A stretch of 64,000 nt of DNA. It comes from Streptomyces sp. PCS3-D2 (lineage in GTDB: Bacteria > Actinomycetota > Actinomycetes > Streptomycetales > Streptomycetaceae). The notes beneath the pieces were generated by a model. It was not told the DNA's origin, did no database searches, and saw nothing but the letters and a program-made list of their open reading frames with translations. Location: assembly GCF_000612545.2 (NCBI RefSeq), contig NZ_CP097800.1, forward strand, positions 2,849,001-2,913,000, in the 5' to 3' direction. A program made the position numbers and the translations under genes. Of this stretch, positions 1 to 9,213 are shown one piece after another; within the stretch, counting starts at the first letter, position 1; every line of letters begins with the position of its first letter.

Positions 1-953
1 GCGTCGAGGGCGGAGGCGAAACCGCCCTGTGCGGTGCGCAGCTCCCGGACCATGAAGTCGGCGGTCTCCAGGGCGATCCGCCGCGCGAGCTCCGAACCGG
101 TGGCCCGCCACAGGTGGGCGTAGACCCGACAGAGCAGGGCGTTGTCGTAGAGCATCTTCTCGAAGTGCGGGACCACCCAGTCCCGGTCCACCGAGTAGCG
201 CGCGAACCCGCCGCCGAGCTGGTCGTAGATCCCGCCGCGGGCCATCGCCTCACAGGTGTCGACGGCCATCTGCAGGGCGCCCTCGGACCCGGTGCGCGCA
301 TGGTGGCGCAGCAGGAACTCCAGCACCATGGACGGCGGGAACTTCGGCGCCCCGCCGAACCCGCCGCGCGCGGCGTCGTACTCGCGCGTCAGCCCGAGCA
401 GCGCCTGCGCCAGCTCCTCGGGCCCCGGGGTCCCGGCCTTCCCGTAGTCCAGCTGCCGCCCGGCCAGATCCCGCACGATCTTCTGCGCGACCTCGGCGAC
501 CTCCTCGGGGCGCCCCACCCAGGCCGCCCGCACGCCTTCGAGCACCTGCCGGAAGGAGGGCATCCCGTGCCGCGGCTCGGGCGGGAAGTAGGTCCCGAAG
601 TAGAACGGCTCCCCGTCGGGGTTCATGAACACGGACATCGGCCAGCCCCCCTGCCCGGTGGCGGCTTGCACGGCCTCCATGTACACCGCGTCCACGTCCG
701 GCCGCTCCTCGCGGTCCACCTTGACGGACACGAAATGCTCGTTCATGTACGCGGCGGTGTCGTCGTCCTCGAAGGACTCGTGAGCCATGACATGGCACCA
801 GTGACAGGCGCTGTAGCCGACGCTCAGGAACACGGGGACATCGCGCCGCCGGGCTTCCTCGAACGCGTCGGTCTCCCATGGCCACCAGTCAACGGGGTTG
901 TCCGCGTGCTGGAGGAGGTACGGAGACGTGGCCTGCGCAAGTCGGTTCGGCAT
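1..953 (-). CDS. Thioredoxin-domain protein, YyaL/DUF255 family (C-terminus outside window)
   Basis: The 317 residues seen begin at ATG (953) and read through to the window edge, so the C-terminal part is missing. The N-terminal domain is a thioredoxin fold of the DUF255 type: the motif CHWC lies at residues 50-53, after the family hallmark [14 protein letters not shown] (10-23). The sequence then passes into the (alpha/alpha)6-barrel region typical of YyaL/spermatogenesis-associated-20-like proteins, which are about 670 residues long. No signal peptide is visible, so it should be cytoplasmic. The family has a presumed redox role and no firmly assigned substrate. The family call is secure; the function is not. 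Confidence 0.9.
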   Translation of the reverse strand, partial: MPNRLAQATSPYLLQHADNPVDWWPWETDAFEEARRRDVPVFLSVGYSACHWCHVMAHESFEDDDTAAYMNEHFVSVKVDREERPDVDAVYMEAVQAATGQGGWPMSVFMNPDGEPFYFGTYFPPEPRHGMPSFRQVLEGVRAAWVGRPEEVAEVAQKIVRDLAGRQLDYGKAGTPGPEELAQALLGLTREYDAARGGFGGAPKFPPSMVLEFLLRHHARTGSEGALQMAVDTCEAMARGGIYDQLGGGFARYSVDRDWVVPHFEKMLYDNALLCRVYAHLWRATGSELARRIALETADFMVRELRTAQGGFASALD

Positions 954-1068
954 ACCCCCATCCTTGCGGACGCGATGCCGCCCCGCCCATGCGCCACGGG
1001 GCAGCGCACGAACGGGGCCAGGCCGAACCGCTGAACTGTCTGCTCGCCGTCGCCCAGCGGGCCGGGCT

Positions 1069-1296
1069 CTACTCGGCGCGGGTCACGCGTGCATGGTCAA
1101 TGTACTCCCGGCGGAACACGTCGTGACCGGTCCGGCCGGTATGTCTTAGCGCCCAGTCCTGAGCGTCGTTCGGGTCGCCCTGGGGGCCGGAGTCATCACC
1201 GCACCCCACGGTCAGGCAGAAGAGCTGTGCGGTGATCCCGCCGTCTGGCACGTGCCTGATGGTGTGGTCCACGTAGCGCATGACTGTACGGGGCAT
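1069..1296 (-). CDS. Small DUF7848-like protein
   Basis: A 75-residue protein with two cysteines in an [12 protein letters not shown] segment, followed by a [17 protein letters not shown] segment. This pattern is frequent among short Streptomyces proteins of the DUF7848 type; the family name is from memory. Its start overlaps the stop codon of the preceding small gene by one base (TGATG), so the two are probably translationally coupled. A start five codons further in (MRYVDH) is possible. The cysteines could bind metal, but no function is known. The rest of the neighbourhood (a TetR gene diverging to the right) gives no hint. Confidence 0.6.
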   Translation of the reverse strand: MPRTVMRYVDHTIRHVPDGGITAQLFCLTVGCGDDSGPQGDPNDAQDWALRHTGRTGHDVFRREYIDHARVTRAE

Positions 1297-1487
1297 CAGT
1301 GTCCCTCCGGATGCCGGCGAAGGTAGACGTTGCAGTCGGACACAGTCGTCATGTCACCGCCAGTGCGGGCCCACTCCCGGACCTTGGCAGGCTCCGCGCA
1401 CCCAGCGCACCCCGGCACGGGGGCAGGGTCCGGGTCCGGTGCGCGCAACGGCTCCACTCCTCCGCCACCGGATCCCCGGCGGATCAC
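1296..1487 (-). CDS. Small Cys-motif protein with SDCNV signature, copy 1
   Basis: A peptide of up to 63 residues. The N-terminus is uncertain: GTG at 1487, or a GTG further in just after GGAGGA. Its core is CAGC about 17 residues upstream of an SDCNVYLRRHP tail. A second protein with the same layout (CGVC ... SDCNVELAAHP) occurs at 27351-27554, so this is a paralogous family inside the window. The gene is the first of a coupled pair with the DUF7848-like gene. The paired CxxC and single Cys suggest a metal or redox site, but nothing is proven. Confidence 0.5.
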   Translation of the reverse strand: MIRRGSGGGGVEPLRAPDPDPAPVPGCAGCAEPAKVREWARTGGDMTTVSDCNVYLRRHPEGH

Positions 1488-1534
1488 ACCCCCGCCACCA
1501 CCGGCTACGGAACAGACCCCGCCCCGGCACCCCC

Positions 1535-1571
1535 TTGCCCGCGGACTGAACGATTGTTTAGAATGCTGAAC
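1535..1571 (+). promoter_or_regulatory. TetR-gene promoter with overlapping palindromic operator
   Basis: TTGCCC (1535-1540), an 18-base spacer and TAGAAT (1559-1564) make a good -35/-10 pair. The predicted transcription start falls at 1571-1572, on the ATG of the TetR gene. A 16-base imperfect palindrome, GTTTAGAATGCTGAAC (1556-1571), covers the -10 and start site. An outer repeat TGAACG (1547-1552)/CGTTCA (1575-1580) flanks it. This is the usual arrangement for TetR autorepression. Confidence 0.55.
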
Positions 1572-2216
1572 ATGCGTTCAATCATGAGAGACGGCAACGA
1601 CCGGACGAGCCGCGCCGTCATGCGCGACGAGGCTCTCCGACTCTTCGCGAAGTCCGGGCCCGATGCGGTGTCCGTACGGCAGATCGCGCAGGCCGCCGGC
1701 GTGTCACCGGGGCTCGTACTGCACCACTTCGGCTCGAAGGACGGGCTGCGGCAGGACGTCGACCGGCATGTGGTCGCCGTCTTCGAGGCGGTGCTCGGCG
1801 AGGTCTCGACGCACGGTCCCGAGGGCCCCGAGCAGGCCGGGGGGCAGGCGCATTCCCTCGGGGCCGCCGTACTGCGTCATCTGCCCGAGGATTCGCCGGT
1901 CCCCGCCTACCTGGGGCGGCTGCTGATGTCGGGCTCCGAAGCCGGCCGGACCCTTTTCCGCCGGCTCTTCGAGCTCAGCCTGCGGACCCTGGAGGAGATG
2001 GAGCGGGCCGGTCAGGCCGCACGCGGCCGCGATCCGCAGGTGCGGGCCGCGTTCCTGCTCGTCAACGACCTCGCGCTGCTCCTCCTGCGACCGCGGCTGA
2101 CCGAGGTCCTGGGGACCGACCCACTGTCCGCCGCGGGCCTCGAACGCTGGGCGCCGGAAGTACTGGCCGTCTACGGCGGAGGACTGACCGCCGAGGGAAC
2201 AGGTGATACGGCATGA
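1572..2216 (+). CDS. TetR-family transcriptional regulator
   Basis: A 214-residue regulator with the N-terminal TetR helix-turn-helix (DEALRLFAKSGPDAVSV ... VSPGLVLHHFGSK, about residues 17-60) and a divergent C-terminal ligand domain. No ribosome-binding site precedes any in-frame ATG (1563, 1572, 1584). The promoter spacing points to a leaderless mRNA starting at 1572, which is the start chosen. The stop overlaps the start of the downstream monooxygenase gene by four bases (ATGA), so the two are co-transcribed and coupled. It most likely represses this two-gene operon through the palindrome at 1556-1571. The inducer is unknown; a small aromatic or drug-like substrate of the monooxygenase is an inference. 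Confidence 0.85.
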   Translation: MRSIMRDGNDRTSRAVMRDEALRLFAKSGPDAVSVRQIAQAAGVSPGLVLHHFGSKDGLRQDVDRHVVAVFEAVLGEVSTHGPEGPEQAGGQAHSLGAAVLRHLPEDSPVPAYLGRLLMSGSEAGRTLFRRLFELSLRTLEEMERAGQAARGRDPQVRAAFLLVNDLALLLLRPRLTEVLGTDPLSAAGLERWAPEVLAVYGGGLTAEGTGDTA

Positions 2217-3433
2217 AAGCAGTGATCTGCGGGGCGGGGATCACAGGGCTCGCCCTGGCACGTCGACTGGACGCGCTGGGCTGGAACGTCGTGGTGCTGG
2301 AGAAGGCCCCCGGCCCCCGGACCCAGGGGTACATGGTCGACTTCTTCGGCCCGGGGTACGACGCGATGGAGGCCATGGGGCTCCTTCCACGGCTGACGGA
2401 GCTGGCCTACCGCATCGACGAGGCGAGCTTCGTCGACGAGCACGGGCGTCGTCGCGCGGGCCTGGACTACACCCAGTTCTCGCGCGCGCTCGGCGGGCGG
2501 CTGATGAGCATCATGCGACCCGACCTGGAGCTGGCGCTGCGCGAGACGCTCCCTCCAGGCGTGGACCTGCGCTTCGGCACCGGCCCCGCGAGCATCGAGG
2601 AGGCGCCCGACGAGGTGCGCGTGACCCTGGTCGACGGCAGCGTCGAACGGGCCGACCTGCTGGTCGGCGCCGACGGCGTCCACTCCACCGTGCGCGGGCT
2701 GGTCTTCGGCGGCGAGGCGTCCTTCCTGAAGTACCGGGGGTTCCACACGGCCGCCTACGTCTTCGACGACCCGGACGTCTTCGAGCAGGTGCGGGGCCGG
2801 CTCTGCCTGACCGACACGGTCGATCGCCAGATGGGGCTCTACGGCCTGCGCGACGGGCGGGTCGCCGCCTTCGGCGTGCACCGGTCCGAGAGCGGAGACG
2901 TTCCACGCGACACCCGGGAAGCCGTACGCCAGGCCTACGACGGGCTCGGCTGGGTCGTCCCGCGCGCCTTGCGCAAGTGCCCTCCGTCCAGCGAGGTGTA
3001 CTACGACCAGGTGGCGCAGATCGTGATGGACCGTTGGAGCAGGGGGCGCACGGTGCTGGTCGGAGACGCCGCCTACGCCGTGTCCCTGCTCGCGGGCCAG
3101 GGAGCCTCGCTCGGGGTCGCCGGAGCGTACGTGCTGGCCGAAGAACTCGGCCGGGCCTCGACCGTGGCGGCCGGGCTGGCCGCATACGAGCAGCGCTGGC
3201 GCCCTGTGACCCTGGACAAGCAGGAGGCGGGCAGGGCGGCGGCCGAGTGGTTCCTCCCCGCGTCGCCGTCGCGCCTGCGCGCCAGGCGGGCGGCCATGCG
3301 ACTGTCCGGACTGCCCGGAGTGGGGCGGCTCGTGGCCCGGTCGCTCTCCGGAAAACCGGCCGTCCTGGCCCGTGAGACCACGAGCGGCCGCTACTCCGGT
3401 CCGGTTTCACGATCCCATGACGGCCCTGGCTGA
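2213..3433 (+). CDS. FAD-dependent monooxygenase (PHBH/TetX-like fold)
   Basis: A 406-residue flavoprotein hydroxylase. It shows the N-terminal dinucleotide motif GAGITG (residues 7-12) ending in an acidic VLEK. The central DG motif is GADGVHSTVR near residue 158. The GD motif VLVGDAAYAVSLLAGQGASL follows near 283. This is the class A flavin monooxygenase layout (p-hydroxybenzoate hydroxylase, TetX, polyketide hydroxylases), using NAD(P)H and O2 to hydroxylate a small molecule. The length matches the family. The C-terminal 60 residues are basic and variable. It is coupled to the TetR gene by an ATGA overlap, which suggests an inducible detoxification or modification unit. The substrate cannot be read from sequence. 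Confidence 0.85.
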   Translation: MKAVICGAGITGLALARRLDALGWNVVVLEKAPGPRTQGYMVDFFGPGYDAMEAMGLLPRLTELAYRIDEASFVDEHGRRRAGLDYTQFSRALGGRLMSIMRPDLELALRETLPPGVDLRFGTGPASIEEAPDEVRVTLVDGSVERADLLVGADGVHSTVRGLVFGGEASFLKYRGFHTAAYVFDDPDVFEQVRGRLCLTDTVDRQMGLYGLRDGRVAAFGVHRSESGDVPRDTREAVRQAYDGLGWVVPRALRKCPPSSEVYYDQVAQIVMDRWSRGRTVLVGDAAYAVSLLAGQGASLGVAGAYVLAEELGRASTVAAGLAAYEQRWRPVTLDKQEAGRAAAEWFLPASPSRLRARRAAMRLSGLPGVGRLVARSLSGKPAVLARETTSGRYSGPVSRSHDGPG

Positions 3434-3649
3434 GACGTCGCCCCATATGGAGAGCCTGCGGTGACAGATGAGGGTGTGCTGCAACGGCATGCGAAGTTTC
3501 CCAAGAGCCGACCGGCTCAAGCCTGTCCGCGCCGCACAAGGAGCCGCGTGTCGCCTGGTGCCAGGGGCCAGGGGCTGTTGCGCACCATACGACACCGAAG
3601 CGCGAACCGATGAAGGTCGACTACTCAGACGATGAGCCAGGTGGTGCGG
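3434..3649. other. Intergenic stretch with no recognisable gene
   Basis: Together with the fragment at 3650-3806, this makes 379 bases without an intact gene. Composition is less GC-biased than neighbouring genes. A 62-codon open frame on the - strand (3407-3595) has no codon bias, and I do not accept it. No strong hairpin or promoter stands out. Confidence 0.4.
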
Positions 3650-3806
3650 TCAGCGCGCGTCAGCCTCGGGCCGGGGCAGCTCGTCAAGGTCGAGGATGTA
3701 AGTCCGCCCGTCGGCCAGCTCGATGGGCAACTTGCCCGAGCCGTACTTGTGGGTGTGCGCCGCGATGCAGCCGGAGCCCGAGAAGTGAAACGCGTCGGCG
3801 GGCGCC
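3650..3806 (-). pseudogene. Fragment of an unrecognised protein (C-terminal end)
   Basis: A - strand open frame downstream of the helicase encodes about 50 residues. It includes FHFSGSGCIAAHTHKYGSGK and LADGRTYILDLDELPRP and ends in TGA at 3650-3652. Codon bias is strong, as in a real gene. No start codon with a ribosome-binding site precedes it, and upstream the frame only overlaps the helicase 3' end out of phase. It looks like the surviving tail of a deleted gene, though a very small gene starting at a rare codon is possible. I do not recognise the family. Confidence 0.3.
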
Positions 3807-3812
3807 GAGCCG

Positions 3813-5895
3813 TCAGGCGGGCCGGACGGTGACGGTGCAGAGGCGCTTGGTGGCCCGGGTCAGGGCCACGTACAGGTCCCTTTCCCCACCGGGGCGGTTC
3901 GTGATGATTTCCTCGGGGTTCATGACGACGACCCCGTCGAACTCCAGGCCGCGTGCTTCGGACGCCGGCACGATGCGTGCGTGGCGGGCGACGCCCCGGG
4001 CCGTCAGCTCGTCCACCCTGGTGTCCGCGCAGACCACTCCCAGGAGCTCCCCCCGGTGGGCGGCGCTCTGGGCACGTAGTTCCTCGACGACGGCGGTGAC
4101 CAACCCGTCGGGTTCCGTGGTCACGGTGCGGGGGCTTTCACCGCTTCGCAGTGAGCGTGTGGGCTTCTGGTCCGGATCGATCCGCGTCAGCAGGTCCCGG
4201 ACGCTCTCCAGGATCTCCTGCGTCGTGCGGTAACTGACAGTCAGGTTGTGCAGTTTGAACCGCGGTCCGACGTGGGGGGCCCAGTGCTTCCTTCCAGTCC
4301 CGTGCCGTCGCGACCGGGCCCGCCTGGGCGAAGTCGCCCACCAGCGTCATCGCCCTCGACGGGCAGCGGCGGACGATCATCCGCCACTGCATGGCGGTCA
4401 GTTCCTGCGCCTCGTCGACGACGACGTGCCCGTACGTCCGCTCGGGGGGACCGTCGACCAGGCTCGCCGATTCGTCCAGCAACGGCACGTCGGCATCGGT
4501 CCACGGGTGGTCCGGGCCGCGCAGCAGCAGGGACCGCTCCTGCGCGCTCAGGCAGGGCAGGCGCTCGGCGAGAGCGTCGGCGTTCGTCAGGAGCTCCTTC
4601 ACGAGGTCACCGGGTACCAGCCGCGGCCACAGAGCCTCGACGGCTCCGTCGACGCCGGCGTCGTCGAGCAGATCGGCTCGGATGGCGTCCAGGTCCAGCT
4701 CGTGGGCCGGCCCCGGGTCGGCCGCACCCTCGACGCGACGCTGGGCGGCACCCGTGAACCGGTCGAGGTTGAGGCCCGTCATTCTTTCGGCATCGGCGTC
4801 GATCTGCTCCAGGAGGTCGCCCATGTCTCGTTGCATCGTGTCGGTGACTGCGTCGACCAAGAGCTCCTTGAACACCTGGCGCGCGGGGTTGTGCCCCACC
4901 ACGGCTGCCACGGCGGCGTCGCGTGCCCTGGCGACTTCCTCGCCGGAGAGGTGAACCGGCTCCTGTCCGACCCGCACGGTGAAACCGCCGGCAGGGGCTT
5001 GGTGCACGCGCAGTAGGCCGCCCAGGGCGTCGGCGAGGTCGGAACTTCCCTTGAGGCGCGCCGTGTCGAACGGGCCCACCGTGTCCGTGGACACTCCGGC
5101 CAGTTCCCGACAGGTGGCCAGAACGACGTCGTTCTCTCCGAGCGAGGGAAGGACCTGGGAGATGTAGTCGATGAACCGGGGGTTCGGGCCGACCACCAGG
5201 ACGCCCTCCTCCGCGGCGCGCGGGAACGCGTACAGGACGTAGGCCGCCCGGTGCAGGGCCACCACCGTCTTGCCGGTGCCGGGTCCGCCCTGCACCACGG
5301 TCACCCCGCGGTGGGCGGAGCGGACGATCTCGTCCTGCTCGGCCTGCAGCGTCGCGACGGCCGCGTGCATCCTGCCCGTACGCCGTGCCGACAGGGCCTC
5401 GGTCAACGGGCCGTCCCCCACGGCGTCTTCGTCGGTCGGGGCGGTCCCGTCCAGCAGTTCGTCACTCACCGAGACGACGGTGCGGTCCTCCAGGCGCAGG
5501 TGTCGGCGCCGCCGCAGGTCCATCGGGTGGACCGGTGTCGCCTCGTAGAAGGGCCGTGCCGCGTTCGCGCGCCAGTCCACGAGCAGAGGCAGGTCGTCCT
5601 CCTCCGTGTGCAGCCCGATCCGCCCGATGCGCAGGGCCGTACCGTCCGTCCAGTCGATGCGCCCGAAGACCAGCCCCTTCTCGGCTCCCTCCAGCCGGCC
5701 GATCTCCTTGGCCAGGCGCTCGGCGGCGAGTTCCCTCTCGTATGCCTCGCGGGCGCTGTCCGCCGGACCCTTCAGCACACTCGCCCGTTGTGCCCGCGCC
5801 TCGGAGAGCCGCTCGGTGAGCAGTGTGTACGAGGAGGACACGTAGTCGCGCTCCGATTCGAGCGCGCGGATTGCGGGATCACTGGTTTTCGACAA
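3813..5895 (-). pseudogene. helD: HelD-type RNA-polymerase-associated helicase, frameshifted
   Basis: HelD is a UvrD/Rep-like ATPase that binds RNA polymerase and releases stalled or hibernating enzyme. The N-terminal coiled coil (residues 10-75), Walker A GGPGTGKT (203-210), and Walker B DEAQ in one frame are followed by the C-terminal helicase motifs (YRTTQEIL, PASEARGLEFDGV, YVALTRATKRL) in another. The switch lies at a run of six G on the + strand (4274-4279). Removing one base gives one continuous product of about 694 residues, close to family length. The start is TTG at 5895 with GGGAGA upstream, overlapping the exporter stop by 17 bases. As sequenced, the product would stop at 4138 and lack the last helicase motifs. 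A sequencing error in the homopolymer is the alternative. Confidence 0.85.
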
Positions 5896-7486
5896 CAGGG
5901 GTCTCCCATGACGCGGTGGGTCGTGACGGGGAGGTGCCGGCCTCTTCGTGGTCGGGCTCCGGTGTCGGGGCCTTCTTCCTTCCGGCAGCGGGCAAGGTGA
6001 TCAGCAGCACAGCCGCTCCGAGGAATGCGATGGCCGCGATCCAGCCCGCGCCGACGTGCATGGCGTGGATGAAGGCGTCGTCGGCGGCCTGAGCGAGAGA
6101 GGGCTGGTCGATGGCGGCGGCGACGTGGCGGGCCTGCTCGGCGGAGACCCGTGCTTGATCCTGCACCGGGCCGGATGCGCCCTCCAGCGAGGGTTCGATC
6201 GCACGCCGGTACGTGATCGACATGATCGTGCCGCCCACAGCGATCCCGATCACGCTGCCGGTCTGTCGCACGGTGTTGGTGACGGCCGATCCTGCACCGG
6301 CCTGTTCCAGCGGCAGGTCGCTGATCAGCGCGGCTGTGACGGGTCCGATCACCATGCCGATCGCCAGGCCCTGTACCAACAGCAGGAGCTCGATCCAGAT
6401 GAGCGGAGTGTGGAGTCCGAGGAACCCGTACGCGCCCATGGTGAGCGCGGCCACGGTCAACGCCGGCACGGCAACGGGGCGGAGCGGGAGGCTGCGGACC
6501 AGGCGCGAGGCGAGGGGCGCCCCCGCGAGCGCGCCGACAGCGGTCGGGATGTTGGCCAGACCCGCCTTCATCGGCGAGAACCCGAGCGCGCCCTGCAGGT
6601 AGAACGCGTTGTAGAAGGTAATGGCGGCCACACCGAAGAGCAGCAGTCCGAGCGCCACATTGCCGCCGCCGAACGCGCGTTGCGCGAACAGCCGCGGATC
6701 GAAGCTGGGTGCTGTGAGGCGCAGCTCGACGAGCACGAAAACGGCGAGCAGGACCAGGCCGGCGAAGATCGGCGCCCACACGTCGGCGCGACCCCACTCC
6801 GCCACCTGCCCCGCTCGGATCAGCCCGTAGGCCAGCGCCACGAGCCCGCTGATCGACAGCAGCATTCCAGCGGGGTCCAGCGGCCGCGGAACGGGACTGC
6901 GGAAATTCGGAACCAGCAGGACGAGCCCGACGAACGCCGCCACCGCGACCGGAACATTGATCAGGAAGACCGAGCCCCACCAGAAATGATCGAGCAGGAA
7001 CCCCGCCAGCACCGGGCCGGCCGCCATTCCGACCCCGGCCGACGTCGAGAAGATGCCGATCGCGGCGGCCCGCGCGGGGCCGGTGAAGGTCCACATCAGG
7101 ATCGCCATCATGGCGGGCGTGATCAGTGCGCTGCCCACCCCCATCGCGGCTCGGGCCGCGATCAGCTGGCCCGCACCGCTTGCGTAGGCCGCCCAGAGCG
7201 AGGACACAGCGAAGACGGCCAACCCGCTGGAGAACACGGTCCGGTGCCCGAACCGGTCGCCCAGGGCACCTGCGGTGAACATCAGCGTGGCGAAGGCCAG
7301 GGTGTACGAACCGGTCGCCCATTGCAGCTGACCGGGATCGGCCCCCAGCCCGCGGACCGGGTCCGCAAGGGTCTCCAGCGCAGTACTCAGGACGGTATTT
7401 TCGATCCAAATCAGCAGTGAACACAGCATGAGAACGGCAAGAATGAACTGCTGCCGGGACTTCGGTAACGCTGGAGGCGCGGCCAT
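5879..7486 (-). CDS. MFS drug exporter, DHA2 (EmrB/QacA) family, 14 TMS
   Basis: A 535-residue integral membrane protein with the repeated hydrophobic pattern of the 14-helix drug:H+ antiporter family. Motif A-like GALGDRFGHR follows the second helix. A motif C-like glycine-rich segment (GVGMAAGPVLAG) sits in helix five. ATG at 7486 is chosen because AAGGTG lies seven bases upstream; the longer frame to 7546 has no ribosome-binding site. It is co-directional and overlapping with the helD gene, and a PKS remnant lies upstream on the same strand. Together they suggest the transport/self-protection end of a lost antibiotic cluster. The exported compound is unknown. Confidence 0.9.
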   Translation of the reverse strand: MAAPPALPKSRQQFILAVLMLCSLLIWIENTVLSTALETLADPVRGLGADPGQLQWATGSYTLAFATLMFTAGALGDRFGHRTVFSSGLAVFAVSSLWAAYASGAGQLIAARAAMGVGSALITPAMMAILMWTFTGPARAAAIGIFSTSAGVGMAAGPVLAGFLLDHFWWGSVFLINVPVAVAAFVGLVLLVPNFRSPVPRPLDPAGMLLSISGLVALAYGLIRAGQVAEWGRADVWAPIFAGLVLLAVFVLVELRLTAPSFDPRLFAQRAFGGGNVALGLLLFGVAAITFYNAFYLQGALGFSPMKAGLANIPTAVGALAGAPLASRLVRSLPLRPVAVPALTVAALTMGAYGFLGLHTPLIWIELLLLVQGLAIGMVIGPVTAALISDLPLEQAGAGSAVTNTVRQTGSVIGIAVGGTIMSITYRRAIEPSLEGASGPVQDQARVSAEQARHVAAAIDQPSLAQAADDAFIHAMHVGAGWIAAIAFLGAAVLLITLPAAGRKKAPTPEPDHEEAGTSPSRPTASWETPVVENQ

Positions 7487-7819
7487 GAACACCTTCGGAT
7501 ATCGCACGGCGGGAAATTGACCGACTGGAATATAAGCAAGCCCCACAACACTGTCAAGCTCCGACTTTCTCGCCGAAAGTCATTGCGATCGAACGCGCCG
7601 TATGCCTCTACCGGATTTGCCGAGAGCGAATTTTTACGCCTCTGAGAGATTTGCGGAACGGGCGGTTTCATGCCTCCTGATCTACATGTCGAAGGAGTCG
7701 AAGGATGTGGCGTGCGGAGGGTTGCGGCTGTGGGTCTCTCGTGTCCCCGGTGAGCCCGCCGGCCTCCCGGTGCCGTCGAGGGGCGTCGACGGCACCGGGA
7801 GGCCAGGGCACCCCCGATA
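7487..7819. other. 333-base gap between exporter and PKS remnant
   Basis: It is noticeably AT-richer than its surroundings (about 7500-7700), which is consistent with a promoter region for the exporter on the - strand, and perhaps with foreign origin. The inverted pair GGTGCCGTCGA...TCGACGGCACC (7769-7797) is a plausible terminator hairpin for the PKS stump. No gene with convincing codon bias was seen. Confidence 0.35.
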
Positions 7820-9213
7820 TCAGTGGCCGCGGAGCGAATCGAGCCAGCGCCGCAGGTGCGCGGCGGTCTCCGCCGCCCGGTCCTCGATGATCGAGAAGTG
7901 ATCTGCCTCGATGTACTCGGCCGGTCCGTTGTGTTGCCAGCCGGGGACGGGGCGGCTTCCCCGAAGCCGCTCAGCGTCCCGGTGGCCCGCAGATTCAGCG
8001 TCGGCGCGGCGATCGGCTCGGCCTCCCGCTCCGGATAGATCCGTACGTAGCCGCCCATGGCGACCAGGCCGGGGTCGTCGACGGGGGTCAGTGCGTTGTC
8101 CCGGGACAGGTTCTGCCCCAACGCGTCGGTGAGCACGAGGCGGTTGAGTTCGTGCTCCTCCGGGGAATAGGTGTCGATCATCGCGACGCCCGCGAGCTCG
8201 CAGCCGTCGTCCTCGAGCCGCCGGGCGACCGCATGGGCGATCGCACCGCCGGCCGAATAGCCCACGAGCGCCACCGGGCCTCGCTCAAGTTCCGACGCGA
8301 CGGACACCGCGAGGCTCTCGATCGCCGCAGCCCATGTCGCCGGCAGGTCGTCGCCCGCGCGCAGACCGGGCAGCCGCAACGCGCTGACCTGCCGCTCGCC
8401 GCCCAGTTCGCGGGCCAGGCGGGCGAACTGGTGCGGGCCCGATCCTGCCAGGAACGAGGGGATGCAGACCAGTACCGGTGCCGCGGCGCCGCGCGCCAGG
8501 AGCTGCGCGGCCGGGCGCTGTGCGGCGGCCTCGTCGACAGAGTACGTGCTCATCAGGGCCGAGCCGGCGGTCAGCAGGGGCATCGCCCCGGCCAGGTCGC
8601 CGCGGCGGTGCGCCGCCGTCACCAGGTCGGTGATCGTGCCGCGCACGCCGGTCGTTGCCTGCTCGACCACGCCGGTGTCGGATTCCTCCATCTGCGAGCG
8701 CACCAGTTTCGCCACGTCCGCGGCGGTCGGGTGGTCGAAGATCAGCGTCGAGGGCAACGCCAGCCCGGTCAGCTGTGCCAGCCGGTTGCGGAATTCGACG
8801 GCGCCGAGAGAGTCGAAGCCGATCTCGGTGAACGGTGCGTGAGGGTCGATCGCGTCGCCGGACAGGTGTCCGAGGACCGCCGAGGCGACGTTGCGTACCT
8901 CACTCAGGACGACAGCGTCGCGCTCGGCGTCGGGCAGGACGGCCAGCTGCCGCGCCAGGCCGACACCGGTACGCGCGGCGGCCGGGGAAACCCGGATCAT
9001 GCCCCGCAGCACTGCGGGCAGTGTGCCTCCGCGCGCCAGGTCGGTGAGCGCCACCGTGTCCAGCAGTGCCGTGGTCGGTGTCGCCCGACCGGTCGCGAGG
9101 GCGCTGTCGAACAGCGCCATCCCCGACTCCGGGTCGATCGGGATCAGGCCCAACCTGGCCCGGATCTGACGGGCGTACTGCTCTGCGCCGTCCCCGCCGA
9201 GCGCTCCTGCCGT
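7820..9213 (-). pseudogene. Type I polyketide synthase remnant: KR tail-ACP-thioesterase
   Basis: Only the C-terminal end of a modular PKS survives. It has a ketoreductase tail (SGMALFDSALATG), an acyl carrier protein with the phosphopantetheine serine in GFDSLGAVEFRNRL, and a thioesterase with the nucleophile elbow GYSAGG. The first detectable PKS residue is near 9213; upstream the frame turns to non-coding sequence, so the ketosynthase and acyltransferase are gone. Near 7949-7952 one base is missing in a run of four. After it, the catalytic-His region (ADHFSIIED) and natural stop at 7820 continue in a second frame. The piece has no start and no complete thioesterase frame, so it cannot work as it stands. 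Confidence 0.85.

Noticed and set aside
3407-3595. 62-codon frame on the - strand
   Set aside because: No third-position GC bias, no ribosome-binding site, overlaps the monooxygenase 3' end.
3813-5895. HelR (rifamycin-resistance helicase) with an upstream rifamycin-associated element
   Set aside because: The N-terminus is of the HelD type and no RAE-like palindrome was found in front of the start codon or the exporter gene.
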